Positions 8,268 through 17,101 of a DNA stretch of 64,000 nucleotides are shown in pieces. This DNA comes from Acidovorax sp. YS12 (lineage in GTDB: Bacteria > Pseudomonadota > Gammaproteobacteria > Burkholderiales > Burkholderiaceae_C). Position 1 is the first letter of the stretch; the number at the start of each line of letters is the position of its first letter. The position numbers and the translations under genes are program-made. The stretch lies in assembly GCA_021496925.1 (NCBI GenBank), contig CP053915.1, positions 3,251,501 to 3,315,500 of the forward strand. The letters run 5' to 3'. Under the pieces are notes generated by a model, which ran no database searches, was not told where the DNA came from, and saw only the letters and a list, made by a program, of their open reading frames with translations.

Positions 8268-9494
8268 ATGGACGTGATTCATCCGCTCTGTGCGGGACTG
8301 GACGTGCACAAGCAAAGCGTAGTGGCTTGCGCACGGATTGCGGGCCCAGGCCCGCTGGTGCAAGAGGTCCGCACCTTTGCCACGACCACCTCGGGCCTGC
8401 TGGAGCTGGCCGACTGGCTCGAATCCTTCGGCGTCGAGCACGTCGCCATGGAAGCTACGGGCGTGTACTGGAAGCCGGTGTGGCATGTGCTCGAAGGCCA
8501 CTTCGAGTTGGTGCTGGCCAATGCCGCGCACGTGAAGAACATGCCCGGGCGCAAGACTGACGTGAACGATTCGATGTGGCTGGCCGATCTGCTGGCTCAT
8601 GGCTTGATCCGCGCCAGCTTCGTGCCGCCGGTGGCGGTGCAGGAGCTGCGCACCCTGACGCGAACGCGCAAGCAGTTCGTGCGCGAGCGCGCCTCGCACG
8701 TGCAGCGCATCGAGAAGGTGCTCGAAGACGCCAACATCAAGATCACCAGCGTCCTGAGCGACATCCTGGGCAAGAGTGGGCGTGCGGTGCTGCAGGCGCT
8801 CATTGACGGCCGCAGCGATCCCCAGCGTCTGGCTTCATATGTCGTGGGCAACCGCCTCAAGGCCAGCCGAGCCGAGTTGGTCGAGGCATTGAGCGGGCGC
8901 GTGCGTGCCCACCACCGCTTCATGCTCAAGCTGCACCTGGGCCATATCGACGCTCTGGACAAGGCCATTGCCGACATCGAGAAGGAGGTGGGCCTGGGGC
9001 TCGAGCCGTTTCGACAAGCCGCCAAGTTGCTGAGCACGATGCCCGGCTTGAGTCAGGTCAGCGCCAACGTGGTGGTCGCCGAGATCGGCATCGACATGTC
9101 GCGCTTTGCAACGGCAGGCCACCTGCTGTCATGGGCCTGCCTGTGCCCGCGCAGCGACGAGAGCGCGGGCAAGCGGCGTAGCACACGGCTGCGCCGTGGG
9201 GGCGTGTGGCTCAAGACCACCTTGGTGCAGGCCGCATGGGCCGCGGTTAAGGTCAAGGGCAGCTACCTGCAGGCGCAGTTCCACCGCATCCGAGCCCGTC
9301 GGGGTGCCAAGAAGGCCATCATCGCCGTGGCCGCTTCCATGCTCACCGCTGCATGGCACATGCTCAAAGATGGCACCGAATGGCATGACCTGGGGGCTGC
9401 GCACTTTGACCGCGCTGACGCCGAAAAAACCGCCAACCGGCTCATTCGGCGACTACAACAAATCGGATACACCGTCCAGGTTGCTCCCGCTTGA
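8268..9494 (+). CDS. IS110-family transposase (DEDD recombinase)
   Basis: A 408-residue transposase with an N-terminal RuvC-like DEDD domain: GLDVHKQSVVAC (first Asp about residue 11), EATGVYW and KTDVNDSMWLADLL. The C-terminal Transposase_20 domain contains LLSTMPGLSQVSANVVVAEIG and the catalytic-serine region CLCPRSDESAGKRR. It is uninterrupted. ATG 8268 follows a strong GAGGAGG ribosome site. It separates the diguanylate cyclase from the hydrolase, which were probably adjacent before insertion. Confidence 0.95.
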   Translation: MDVIHPLCAGLDVHKQSVVACARIAGPGPLVQEVRTFATTTSGLLELADWLESFGVEHVAMEATGVYWKPVWHVLEGHFELVLANAAHVKNMPGRKTDVNDSMWLADLLAHGLIRASFVPPVAVQELRTLTRTRKQFVRERASHVQRIEKVLEDANIKITSVLSDILGKSGRAVLQALIDGRSDPQRLASYVVGNRLKASRAELVEALSGRVRAHHRFMLKLHLGHIDALDKAIADIEKEVGLGLEPFRQAAKLLSTMPGLSQVSANVVVAEIGIDMSRFATAGHLLSWACLCPRSDESAGKRRSTRLRRGGVWLKTTLVQAAWAAVKVKGSYLQAQFHRIRARRGAKKAIIAVAASMLTAAWHMLKDGTEWHDLGAAHFDRADAEKTANRLIRRLQQIGYTVQVAPA

Positions 9495-9513
9495 TCTGCG
9501 CCTGAGTTTCACT

Positions 9514-10377
9514 TCAGACGTGTCCCGCCAGCCAGTGCTGCAGCCGCTCGAACACGGGTTCGGCCAGTTCGGGGCTTTCGTTGAACAGCTCGTGGTACAG
9601 CGGCTCGAAGCAGTGCGCCTGCACGCGCCCCCTGGGCGCGGCGGCGGCAAAGGCGCGGCTGCCCGCCGGATTCACCAGCCGGTCGGCCCCGGCCCACAGC
9701 AGCAGCGTGGGCACCTGCCAGTGCGCGGCGCGGGCCACGGTGGCCGGCCCGGCCTCGGCGATGAAGCGCGCCAGCCGGGCGCTGATGCGGTCGTGGCACA
9801 GCGGATCGGCCAGGTAGGCGCGCACCACGGCGGCGTCGTGCGAGAGGTAGCGCGCGTCCAGCCCGTTGCCCACGCGCAGGTTGGGCGCGATGCGCGGCAG
9901 CGTGGCCAGCAGCAGCTTCTGCACGCGGCCCAGTCCGGCATCGAGCGCTGGCGAGGACAGCACCAGCGCATCGACCGGCCGCAGCCCCAGGGCGACGAAG
10001 CGCGCCGCCACCAGCCCGCCCATGCTGTGGCCCAGCAGCACCAGCGGCTGGCCCGGGGGCATGTGCGTGCGCGTGGCATCGACGATGTCGGCCAGGTCGT
10101 CGAGCAGGCGGGCGTCCCACGGCAGCCCGCCGCGCGGCCCGCCGGATTCGCCGTGCCCGTAGTGGTCGTAGCCGCGCACGGCGCAGCCCCAGGCGCCGAG
10201 GCGCTGCGCCAGCGCGTCGTAGCGCCCGGCGTGCTCGCCCAGCCCGTGCACCACGAGCACGGTGGCGCGCGGCGCGTCGGGCCGGGGCCAGTCGTACACG
10301 GCAAGGTTCTCGCCATCGCTGGCCGTGAAGGCGGTCAGGGTGTAGGCGAGGGCGTCCAGGTCGGAGGTGTCAGGCAT
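9514..10377 (-). CDS. Alpha/beta hydrolase, monoacylglycerol lipase-like
   Basis: A 287-residue alpha/beta hydrolase. Visible features are the oxyanion region VVHGLGEHAGRYD, the nucleophile elbow GHSMGG (Ser about residue 118), an Asp in LLLWAGADRLV, and the catalytic His in PLYHELFNE. The HGLGEH and GHSMGG pattern is that of monoacylglycerol lipase/lysophospholipase (Hydrolase_4, serine aminopeptidase S33). It has no signal peptide and is probably cytoplasmic. The IS110 right end abuts the stop codon, but the C-terminus WLAGHV looks natural. Confidence 0.9.
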   Translation of the reverse strand: MPDTSDLDALAYTLTAFTASDGENLAVYDWPRPDAPRATVLVVHGLGEHAGRYDALAQRLGAWGCAVRGYDHYGHGESGGPRGGLPWDARLLDDLADIVDATRTHMPPGQPLVLLGHSMGGLVAARFVALGLRPVDALVLSSPALDAGLGRVQKLLLATLPRIAPNLRVGNGLDARYLSHDAAVVRAYLADPLCHDRISARLARFIAEAGPATVARAAHWQVPTLLLWAGADRLVNPAGSRAFAAAAPRGRVQAHCFEPLYHELFNESPELAEPVFERLQHWLAGHV

Positions 10378-10466
10378 GGTGCGTCGGCGGGGGCGGGGCT
10401 CGGCGCATCATAGAGAAGGCACCCGGCGCCACGGCGCGCGCGGGGCCTTTATGCTATTGAAAGAGA

Positions 10467-10501
10467 AGCTGCCAGCGCTTGCTGGAAAAGCCTTTGAGGC
10501 C
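10467..10501. repeat. Comamonadaceae-type intergenic repeat, copy 2
   Basis: AGCTGCCAGCGCTTGCTGG continues to GCCTTTGAGGCC. It lies just before the stop codon of the M20 peptidase gene, between two minus-strand genes. The AGCTGCCAGCGCTT half is the same as in copy 3. Confidence 0.6.
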
Positions 10502-10505
10502 TAAA

Positions 10506-11969
10506 TCATGCAGGCATGCTGGCGATGACCTGGGCCACGGCGGCGGTGAGCTTCTTGGCGTAGGGCACGTGCAGGAACTCGTTCGGCCCGTGGGCGTTGC
10601 TCTTGGGGCCGAGCACGCCGCAGACCATCATCTGCGCACGCGGAAAACCCTGGCTGAGCATGTTCATGAGCGGAATGGTGCCGCCCTGGCCGATGTAGCC
10701 CACGCCCGTGCCGAAGTGCGCCAGGCTGGCGGCATCGAGCGCCTGGGCGAACCAGGGCGCGGTGTCCGGCGCGTTCCAGCCGTTGGCGGCGCCCTCCATC
10801 TCCCAGGTGACCTTGGCCTGGTAGGGCGCGTTGTCTTCGAGCAGCGCCTTCATCTCCTGCACGCAGGCGGCGGCGTCCACCAGCGGCGGCAGGCGCAGGC
10901 TGAGCTTGAAGGCGGTGTAGGGGCGCAGCACGTTGCCGGCGTTGCGCAGCGTGGGCAGGCCCTCGGCGCCGGTCACGCTGAGCGTGGGCTCCCAGGTGCG
11001 GCGCAGCAGCGCCTGCACCGGATCCTGCGTGGTGGGCAGGGCAAAGGCCGAAGCGCCGCCGCAGCCCGCGTGCGCCCAGGGGTAGCTGCGGTAGACCGCG
11101 TCGCCCAGGATGGCGGCCGTGGCCTGCGCCTGGGCCAGGCGCTCGGGCGGCACGGCGCAGTGGAAGCCCTCGGGCAGCAGGCGGCCGGTACGGCTGTCTT
11201 CGAGCCGGTCGAGCACCTGGCGCAGGATGCGGAAGCTCGACGGCACCAGGCCCGAGGCGTCGCCCGAGTGCACGCCCTCGGTGAGGATTTCCACCTTCAG
11301 CGTGCCGCTGGCCATGCCGCGCAGGCTGGTGGTGAGCCAGAGCTGGTCGTAGTTGCCGGCGCCGCTGTCCAGGCACACCACCAGGCCCACGTCGCCCAGG
11401 CGCGGGCGCAGCGCGTCGATGGTGGGCAGCAGGTCGGCGGAGCCGCTTTCCTCGCAGGTCTCGATCAGGCCGACGATGCGCGGGTGCGGCACGCCCTGGC
11501 GCTGCAGCTCCTGCACGGCGGCGATGCTGGCGTAGACGGCGTAGCCGTCGTCGGCGCCGCCCCGGCCGTAGAGCTTGCCGTCCTCGTACTGGGGCGTCCA
11601 GGGGCCCAGGTCCTTGCGCCAGCCCTCGAACTCGGGCTGCTTGTCGAGGTGGCCGTACATCAGCACCGTCTGCGTGGCGTGGGCCCGCGTGGCCGCCACC
11701 TCGAAGAACAGCACCGGCGTGCGTCCCGGCAGGCGCACGATTTCCAGCGCCAGGCCGGCCACCTTCTGCGCTTCGACCCAGGCGGCGGCGTTGCGCACCA
11801 CGGTGTCGAGCAGGCCCTCGGCCGCCCAGTCGGGGGCGAACATGGGCGACTTGGCGGGGATGCGGATGTACTCGGTGAGCTGCGGGACGATCTGCGCGTC
11901 CCACACCTGGCCGATGCGCTCCAGGGCGTCGGCGCTGTGCAGGGTGGGCGTGGGGAGGCGGGCGTTCAT
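10506..11969 (-). CDS. M20-family metallopeptidase (dipeptidase-like)
   Basis: A 487-residue zinc aminoacylase/dipeptidase-type enzyme. Metal ligands fit the M20 pattern: His in MYGHLDKQ (about 107), Asp in GRGGADDGYA, the catalytic Glu and ligand Glu in ETCEESGS, Asp in VCLDSGAG, and a final His in NAHGPNEFLH near the C-terminus. The lid/dimerisation domain with VEILTEGVHSGDASG lies in the middle. It is likely cytoplasmic and hydrolyses dipeptides or N-acyl amino acids; the substrate is not determined. ATG 11969 follows a purine-rich stretch. Confidence 0.9.
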   Translation of the reverse strand: MNARLPTPTLHSADALERIGQVWDAQIVPQLTEYIRIPAKSPMFAPDWAAEGLLDTVVRNAAAWVEAQKVAGLALEIVRLPGRTPVLFFEVAATRAHATQTVLMYGHLDKQPEFEGWRKDLGPWTPQYEDGKLYGRGGADDGYAVYASIAAVQELQRQGVPHPRIVGLIETCEESGSADLLPTIDALRPRLGDVGLVVCLDSGAGNYDQLWLTTSLRGMASGTLKVEILTEGVHSGDASGLVPSSFRILRQVLDRLEDSRTGRLLPEGFHCAVPPERLAQAQATAAILGDAVYRSYPWAHAGCGGASAFALPTTQDPVQALLRRTWEPTLSVTGAEGLPTLRNAGNVLRPYTAFKLSLRLPPLVDAAACVQEMKALLEDNAPYQAKVTWEMEGAANGWNAPDTAPWFAQALDAASLAHFGTGVGYIGQGGTIPLMNMLSQGFPRAQMMVCGVLGPKSNAHGPNEFLHVPYAKKLTAAVAQVIASMPA

Positions 11970-11998
11970 GGCGGTTCCTTCTTGCGGGGGTATGGGGT

Positions 11999-13561
11999 TC
12001 AGGCCAGCGCGGGCCGGTATGCGGCCCCGCCCGCGTCGAGGTGGAAGGCTTCCACCGCGCGCTGCAGTTCCTGCGCCTGCTGGTTCAGGCTGGCCGCGGC
12101 CGCTGCGCTTTGCTCCACCAGCGCGGCGTTCTGCTGCGTGGCGTGGTCCATCTGGGTCACGGCCTCGGCCACCTGGGCCACGCCGCCGGCCTGCTCGCTG
12201 CTGGCGGCGCTGATCTCGCCCATGATGTCGGTGACGCGGCGGATGGCGGCCACCACCTCCTGCATGGTGGCGCCGGCCTGGTCTACCAACTGCGAGCCTT
12301 GCTGCACGCGATCCACGCTGGTCGAGATCAGGCCCTTGATCTGCTTGGCGGCATCGGCGCTGCGCTGCGCCAGCGCGCGCACCTCGCCCGCCACCACGGC
12401 GAAGCCCCGGCCCTGCTCGCCGGCGCGCGCGGCCTCGACGGCGGCATTGAGCGCCAGGATGTTGGTCTGGAAGGCGATGCCGTCGATGACGCCGATGATG
12501 TCGGCGATCTGGCGCGCGCTGTCGTCGATGCCGTGCATGGTGTCCACCACCTGGGCCACCACGTCGCCGCCCTGGGCCGCCACGGTGGAAGCGTTCAGGG
12601 CCAGCTGGTTGGCCTGGCGCGCGTTGTCGGCGTTCTGGCGCACGGTGGCGCCCAGTTCCTCCATGGAGGCGGCGGTCTGTTCCAGCGCGCTGGCCTGGCT
12701 CTCGGTGCGTGCCGACAGATCCTGGTTGCCTTGGGCGATTTCGCTGGAGGCATGCGTGATGCTGAGCGAGGCGTCGCGCACCTGCGCCACGAGGCGGCGC
12801 AGGCTGTCCTGCATGCGTGCCAGCTCGGCCATCAGCCCGACGGGGATACCCTGGCGGCGGGCTTCGTCATGCTGGCCCAGGTCGCCCTCGGCCACGCGGC
12901 GCAGCGCTTCGCGCGCCTCGGCGGGGTCGCCGCCCAGCTCGCGCTGCAGGGTGCGCGCCATCGCCCAGCCCAGCCCCCCCGCCACGGCCATCGCCAGCAG
13001 CGCCAGCCCGCCGACCGTCCACTGGATGCGCTGGGCCTGCGTCTGGGTGGCGTCGTGCGCGGCGGCGGCGGCCTTGCGCGCGTCCTCGACCTGCTGGACC
13101 AGCGCCGTGCGCAGCACGCGCCAGGCGGGGGTTTCCTTGGCGTTCAGCAGCGCGGCGGCGGCGGCGTTGTCGGTGCGCGCCAGGGCGTGCACCTGGTCTT
13201 GCACGGTGACCTGGGCGCTGCGTGCCGCGCCGATCTGCGCCAGGCCCGCCTCGAACGGCGTGCCGCGCGCGTTTTGCTGGGTGGCGGCATAGGCCTGGTC
13301 GAACGCCTTGGCGGCTGCGGCGTAGTTGTCGAAGGCGCGTGCGTTGCTGGGGTCAAGCAGGATATTGCGCAGTGCCTGGCCGCTTTGCAGGCCCTGGGCG
13401 TACAGCTCCACCAGGCCGTTGGCGATGGCCTGCTCGTTGCCGATGTAGCGGTTGAAGCCGCTCTGCGTGCGCGCCAGGCCCCACAGGCTGGCCCCCAGGG
13501 CAAATACGAACAGCAGGGCGGGAAGCGCCGTGAACAGCGCGAGTCGGGCCGTGAAACGCAT
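11999..13561 (-). CDS. Methyl-accepting chemotaxis protein
   Basis: A 520-residue membrane chemoreceptor: membrane helix at about 7-28, a periplasmic four-helix-type sensor to about 185, a second membrane helix (GLALLAMAVAGGLGWAMA), HAMP, and a cytoplasmic signalling domain. The hairpin tip reads GIAFQTNILALNAAVEAARAGEQG, the CheA/CheW contact. The sensor region resembles a short four-helix bundle receptor, ligand unknown. It has no C-terminal CheR-binding pentapeptide. Confidence 0.93.
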   Translation of the reverse strand: MRFTARLALFTALPALLFVFALGASLWGLARTQSGFNRYIGNEQAIANGLVELYAQGLQSGQALRNILLDPSNARAFDNYAAAAKAFDQAYAATQQNARGTPFEAGLAQIGAARSAQVTVQDQVHALARTDNAAAAALLNAKETPAWRVLRTALVQQVEDARKAAAAAHDATQTQAQRIQWTVGGLALLAMAVAGGLGWAMARTLQRELGGDPAEAREALRRVAEGDLGQHDEARRQGIPVGLMAELARMQDSLRRLVAQVRDASLSITHASSEIAQGNQDLSARTESQASALEQTAASMEELGATVRQNADNARQANQLALNASTVAAQGGDVVAQVVDTMHGIDDSARQIADIIGVIDGIAFQTNILALNAAVEAARAGEQGRGFAVVAGEVRALAQRSADAAKQIKGLISTSVDRVQQGSQLVDQAGATMQEVVAAIRRVTDIMGEISAASSEQAGGVAQVAEAVTQMDHATQQNAALVEQSAAAAASLNQQAQELQRAVEAFHLDAGGAAYRPALA

Positions 13562-13575
13562 GGATGATCTCCTCC

Positions 13576-14796
13576 TCAAATGTTCTGTGTGGATGGTCCG
13601 GGGCCTGCCGCGTCCTCGGGCGCGGCGCGCGTTGCCAGCGTGCGCAGGCCGGGGCTGGCCTGTACGCGGTTGCGTCCGTCCTGCTTGGCCTGGTACAGGG
13701 CGCGGTCGGCGGCGTCGAGCACCATCTCCCAGGTGTCGCCGCTGCCCAGGGTGCCGCCGAACACCCCGATGCTGACCGTGACGGCCAGGGCCTGGCCCTG
13801 CCAGTGGCATACCGACTGCTGCACGCTCTGGCGCAACTGCTCGGCCAGCACCAGGGCGCCGTCCAGGCCGGTGTCCGGCAGCAGCACGAGGAATTCCTCG
13901 CCGCCATAGCGGCCCACCAGATCCTGGGTGCGCACGCGGTCGCTCAGCACGTTTACGACGTGGCACAGCACGCGGTCGCCTGCCAGGTGGCCGTGCGCGT
14001 CGTTGATGCGCTTGAAATGGTCGATGTCCACCACCATCAGCGCCACCGGCCCGCCCATGCGCTGGGCGCGCGCGGCATCGCGCTCCAGCGCGAAAATCGC
14101 CGAGCGGCGGTTGGCCACGCCCGTGAGCGCATCGGTGGTGGCCAGGCGGCGGTTGCCTTCGTCGAGCCGGTCCCGGGTCATGAAGACGAAGCCCAGCGAC
14201 GCCATCTGCACCGTGAGGAACGACATCAGGAAGGTCAGGCTCTGCACCAGGTCGCTCGCCAGCAGCCCGGACGGATGCTGCGGCCCCCACAGCGCCATGG
14301 CCGCGCGCAGCAGCAGCACCAGCATCTGCACGCCCAGCCCCAGGCCCAGCAGCACCACGCCGCGCCCCGCGCCGGGCCTGGCCATGGGGCGCAAGGCCGA
14401 CAGCAGCAGGCCGATCTGCACCGCATAGCACAGGCTGGCCGTGGCCGCACGCAGCGGGTAGTGGTCCATCAGCGCCCACATGACCAGCGCGATGAACAGC
14501 ACCGGCACCGCCATGTGCCAGCGCGGCCAGGCCCGGCCCAGGAACTGGTGGACGGCGGCCTGCAGCGCCGAGAGCGCGCAGGCCAGCAGGACGTTGGCGA
14601 GCACGATGGACAGCCCGTCGGGCATGCGTCCGCGCCCGCCGTACAGCACGTAGCCCAGCGCGTGCAGCAGCAGCCCCGTGGCCCACCAGGCGATGCCGTC
14701 GCGCCGCTGCCCCCAGCCGACGATGGCCAGCGCCAGGGCCATGGCCACCGAACTGATGACGATCATCAGGAGCATGGTCGGAACGTCAGCGTGCAT
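13576..14796 (-). CDS. Membrane-bound diguanylate cyclase (GGDEF)
   Basis: A 406-residue protein with an N-terminal membrane region of about six to seven helices (residues 8-205) and a C-terminal GGDEF domain. The active site reads GRYGGEEFLVLLP, so it is likely active. The inhibitory RxxD (RTQD) lies five residues before it. It lies 14 nt upstream of the first chemoreceptor on the same strand, suggesting a shared transcript. ATG 14796 (MHADVPTMLLM) is chosen because helix 1 follows at once; a GTG at 14853 is possible but adds non-family residues. Confidence 0.9.
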   Translation of the reverse strand: MHADVPTMLLMIVISSVAMALALAIVGWGQRRDGIAWWATGLLLHALGYVLYGGRGRMPDGLSIVLANVLLACALSALQAAVHQFLGRAWPRWHMAVPVLFIALVMWALMDHYPLRAATASLCYAVQIGLLLSALRPMARPGAGRGVVLLGLGLGVQMLVLLLRAAMALWGPQHPSGLLASDLVQSLTFLMSFLTVQMASLGFVFMTRDRLDEGNRRLATTDALTGVANRRSAIFALERDAARAQRMGGPVALMVVDIDHFKRINDAHGHLAGDRVLCHVVNVLSDRVRTQDLVGRYGGEEFLVLLPDTGLDGALVLAEQLRQSVQQSVCHWQGQALAVTVSIGVFGGTLGSGDTWEMVLDAADRALYQAKQDGRNRVQASPGLRTLATRAAPEDAAGPGPSTQNI

Positions 14797-14900
14797 GGTT
14801 CGGCGCGGTAGCAGGGAGCACGTGCCAGTATGCCCGAGGCGTACCGTGGGCACCGGCCCGCCGGCGGGGATGGCCGTCGTGGGCGCTCAGGCTTTTCCGT

Positions 14901-16883
14901 TCAGGGTTTGCCGAGGGCCAGCGCCAGGCCGTGCGCGGGGCGGGCCGCGTCCTGCGGCTCCAGCTTGAACACCTGCACGGCGCCCGCCAGGCGCGCGGCC
15001 TGTTCGCGCAGGCTGTGCGCGGCGGCGGCCGACTGCTCCACCAGCGCGGCGTTTTGCTGCGTCATCTGGTCGAGCTGGCCCACGGCCTGGTTGACCTGGC
15101 CGATGCCGCCCGCCTGGTCGGCCGCGGCCGCCGTGATCTCGCCGATGATGCCGCCCACGCGCTGCACGCTGCCGACGATTTCGTCCATGGTGCTGCCCGC
15201 GTCCTGCACCAGGCGCGCGCCCGCCTCGACCTTTTCCACCGAGGCGTGGATGAGCTGCTTGATCTCGCGCGCGGCCTCGGCCGAGCGGCCCGCCAGGCTG
15301 CGCACCTCGCCCGCCACCACGGCGAAGCCGCGGCCCTGCTCGCCGGCGCGCGCGGCCTCGACGGCGGCATTCAGGGCCAGGATGTTGGTCTGGAAGGCGA
15401 TGCCGTCGATCACGCCGATGATGTCGGCGATCTTGCGCGAGCTTTGGTTGATGTCGCCCATGGTGCTGACCACCTCGCCCACCACCTGGCCGCCGCGCGC
15501 CGCCACCTGCGCGGCGGAGGCCGCGAGCTGGTTCGCCTGGTGCGCCGCGTCGGCCGACTGGCGCACCGTGGCCGTGAGGTGCTCCAGGCTCTGCGCCGTC
15601 TGCCCCAGGCTGCTGGCGGTGGCCTCGGTGCGGGCCGACAGGTCCTGGTTGCCGCTGGCGATCTCGGCGCTGGCGGTGCCGATGCCGTCCACCGCCGTGC
15701 GCACCTGCTGCAGCATCTGCACGTAGCGCAGGCGCATGCCCTCGACCTCTTGCACCAGCGCGCCGATCTCGTCGCGCCGCGTGGTCTGGAAGCTCTGCGT
15801 CAGGTCGCCCTGCGCCACCAGGGTGATGGCCTGCGTGAGCCCGGTGAGCGGCTGGCTGACGCCGCGGCGCAGCATCACGAACAGGCCCACGCCCAGCAGC
15901 CCCAGGGCCAGCGCCATCAGCCCCCACACGGCCCAGGAGACGTGGCGCTGGCTGGCCATGGCCTCGGCGTCGGGCACCTCGGCCACGACCCACCAGCCGC
16001 CCTGGGTCTTGCGCAGCAGTGCCCAGGGGGCCTCGGCCCCGGGGTAGAGCACGGCCGCCGCATCGCGCACGAAGCCGTCCGGCGCGGCCGCCAGTGCCTC
16101 GAAGAAGGCACGCGACTGCGGGAAGGCCTCGAGCACCTTCTTGCCGCGCGCCGTGGGGTGGTACACGAAGCGGGCCTGCTCCAGCGCGGCCCCGGGGTTG
16201 ACCAGGTACACGCCGCCGTGCTCGAAGAAGCGCATCTGCTCGACCTGCTTTTGCAGCATGGCATCGAAGATGCTGATGTCGTTGCCGATGAACAGCAGCG
16301 CCACCACCTTGCCGCCGGCGTCCTTGACCGGCAGGTAGTCGCCCATGTAGGGCTTGCCCGCCACCAGGGTGATGCCGGTGTAGGGCTCGCCCTTGGCCAC
16401 CACCGCATGGGCGGGGTCGGTGCGCTCCAGCGGCGTGCCCTGCTGGCGCTGGCCCTGTTCGTTCTTCACCGAGGTGGTGATGCGGATGAAATCGTCACCC
16501 TTGCGGGCGAACACGCTGGCCACGCCGCCGGTTTCGTTGGCGAACTTGTCCACGGCGCTGTAGTCCTCGTTCACCAGCGCCCCGTAGCTGCGCAGCTCGC
16601 CCGTTTCCTCGTTGAGCTGCATGGTGGCCTCGAAGTAGCGCTGGAAGCCGCGCATGGCGCCTTTCGCCAGCTCGCGGTTGGTGTTGTCGGCGGCGTCGAG
16701 CGAATGGGCCAGGGCCTGGGCCGTGTCGCCCACGCTGCGCACCAGCTGCGCGCGCGTGCTGCGCTCGGTGAGCACCGCCAGGGCCAGCCCCACCAGCACC
16801 AGCACCAGCGCCACGAGGCCCAGTGCCGCGAGCGTGACCCGGCGGGCCACGGAACGGTGGTTGGCAAGCGAAACGGCGGCCAT
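14901..16883 (-). CDS. Methyl-accepting chemotaxis protein with Cache-type sensor
   Basis: A 660-residue chemoreceptor: membrane helix at about 17-40, a long periplasmic sensor (about 41-315) of Cache_3/Cache_2 fusion type with SVFARKGDDFIRITTSVKN and GEPYTGITLVAGKPYMGDYLPV, a second membrane helix near 320-345, HAMP, and a signalling domain with GIAFQTNILALNAAVEAARAGEQG. Cache sensors of this type usually bind small organic acids; the ligand here is unknown. The signalling tip is identical to that of the receptor at 11999-13561. Confidence 0.93.
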   Translation of the reverse strand: MAAVSLANHRSVARRVTLAALGLVALVLVLVGLALAVLTERSTRAQLVRSVGDTAQALAHSLDAADNTNRELAKGAMRGFQRYFEATMQLNEETGELRSYGALVNEDYSAVDKFANETGGVASVFARKGDDFIRITTSVKNEQGQRQQGTPLERTDPAHAVVAKGEPYTGITLVAGKPYMGDYLPVKDAGGKVVALLFIGNDISIFDAMLQKQVEQMRFFEHGGVYLVNPGAALEQARFVYHPTARGKKVLEAFPQSRAFFEALAAAPDGFVRDAAAVLYPGAEAPWALLRKTQGGWWVVAEVPDAEAMASQRHVSWAVWGLMALALGLLGVGLFVMLRRGVSQPLTGLTQAITLVAQGDLTQSFQTTRRDEIGALVQEVEGMRLRYVQMLQQVRTAVDGIGTASAEIASGNQDLSARTEATASSLGQTAQSLEHLTATVRQSADAAHQANQLAASAAQVAARGGQVVGEVVSTMGDINQSSRKIADIIGVIDGIAFQTNILALNAAVEAARAGEQGRGFAVVAGEVRSLAGRSAEAAREIKQLIHASVEKVEAGARLVQDAGSTMDEIVGSVQRVGGIIGEITAAAADQAGGIGQVNQAVGQLDQMTQQNAALVEQSAAAAHSLREQAARLAGAVQVFKLEPQDAARPAHGLALALGKP

Positions 16884-17035
16884 GCATGTCTCCTGAAAAA
16901 GGTGCGCCGGATCGGTCCGGGTCTGCCTGGAAATCTACGGCAGGCCTGCTGTTACATTCACGCACGATTTCCCTTACGCGGTGTCACGTACCGCGGCGGC
17001 GGCGCGCTGGCCTGTACCGTGATGGGCATGTTTTT

Positions 17036-17072
17036 GGCCGCAAAGCCACGCCCAGAAAGCGCTGGCAGCTAT
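17036..17072. repeat. Comamonadaceae-type intergenic repeat, copy 3
   Basis: On the minus strand it reads ATAGCTGCCAGCGCTTTCTG and ends in GGCC, sharing the AGCTGCCAGCGCTT half with copy 2. It lies between metW and a chemoreceptor gene. Confidence 0.6.
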
Positions 17073-17101
17073 TTTTTTGGGAGCGTGCAGGCGGGGCGCG
17101 T

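Larger units (their letters stand above)
8031..9513 (+). mobile_element. IS110-family insertion sequence (boundaries approximate)
   Basis: A complete DEDD transposase gene is preceded by about 240 bp of structured non-coding DNA and followed by almost none. This is the layout of the IS110 group, whose leader encodes the bridge RNA. IS110 elements lack long terminal inverted repeats and usually make no clear target duplication, so the ends cannot be fixed by eye. The right end must lie between the transposase stop (9494) and the hydrolase stop (9514-9516). A CACTTCAGAC repeat at 8201-8210 and 9510-9519 is an alternative marker for the ends. Confidence 0.75.
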
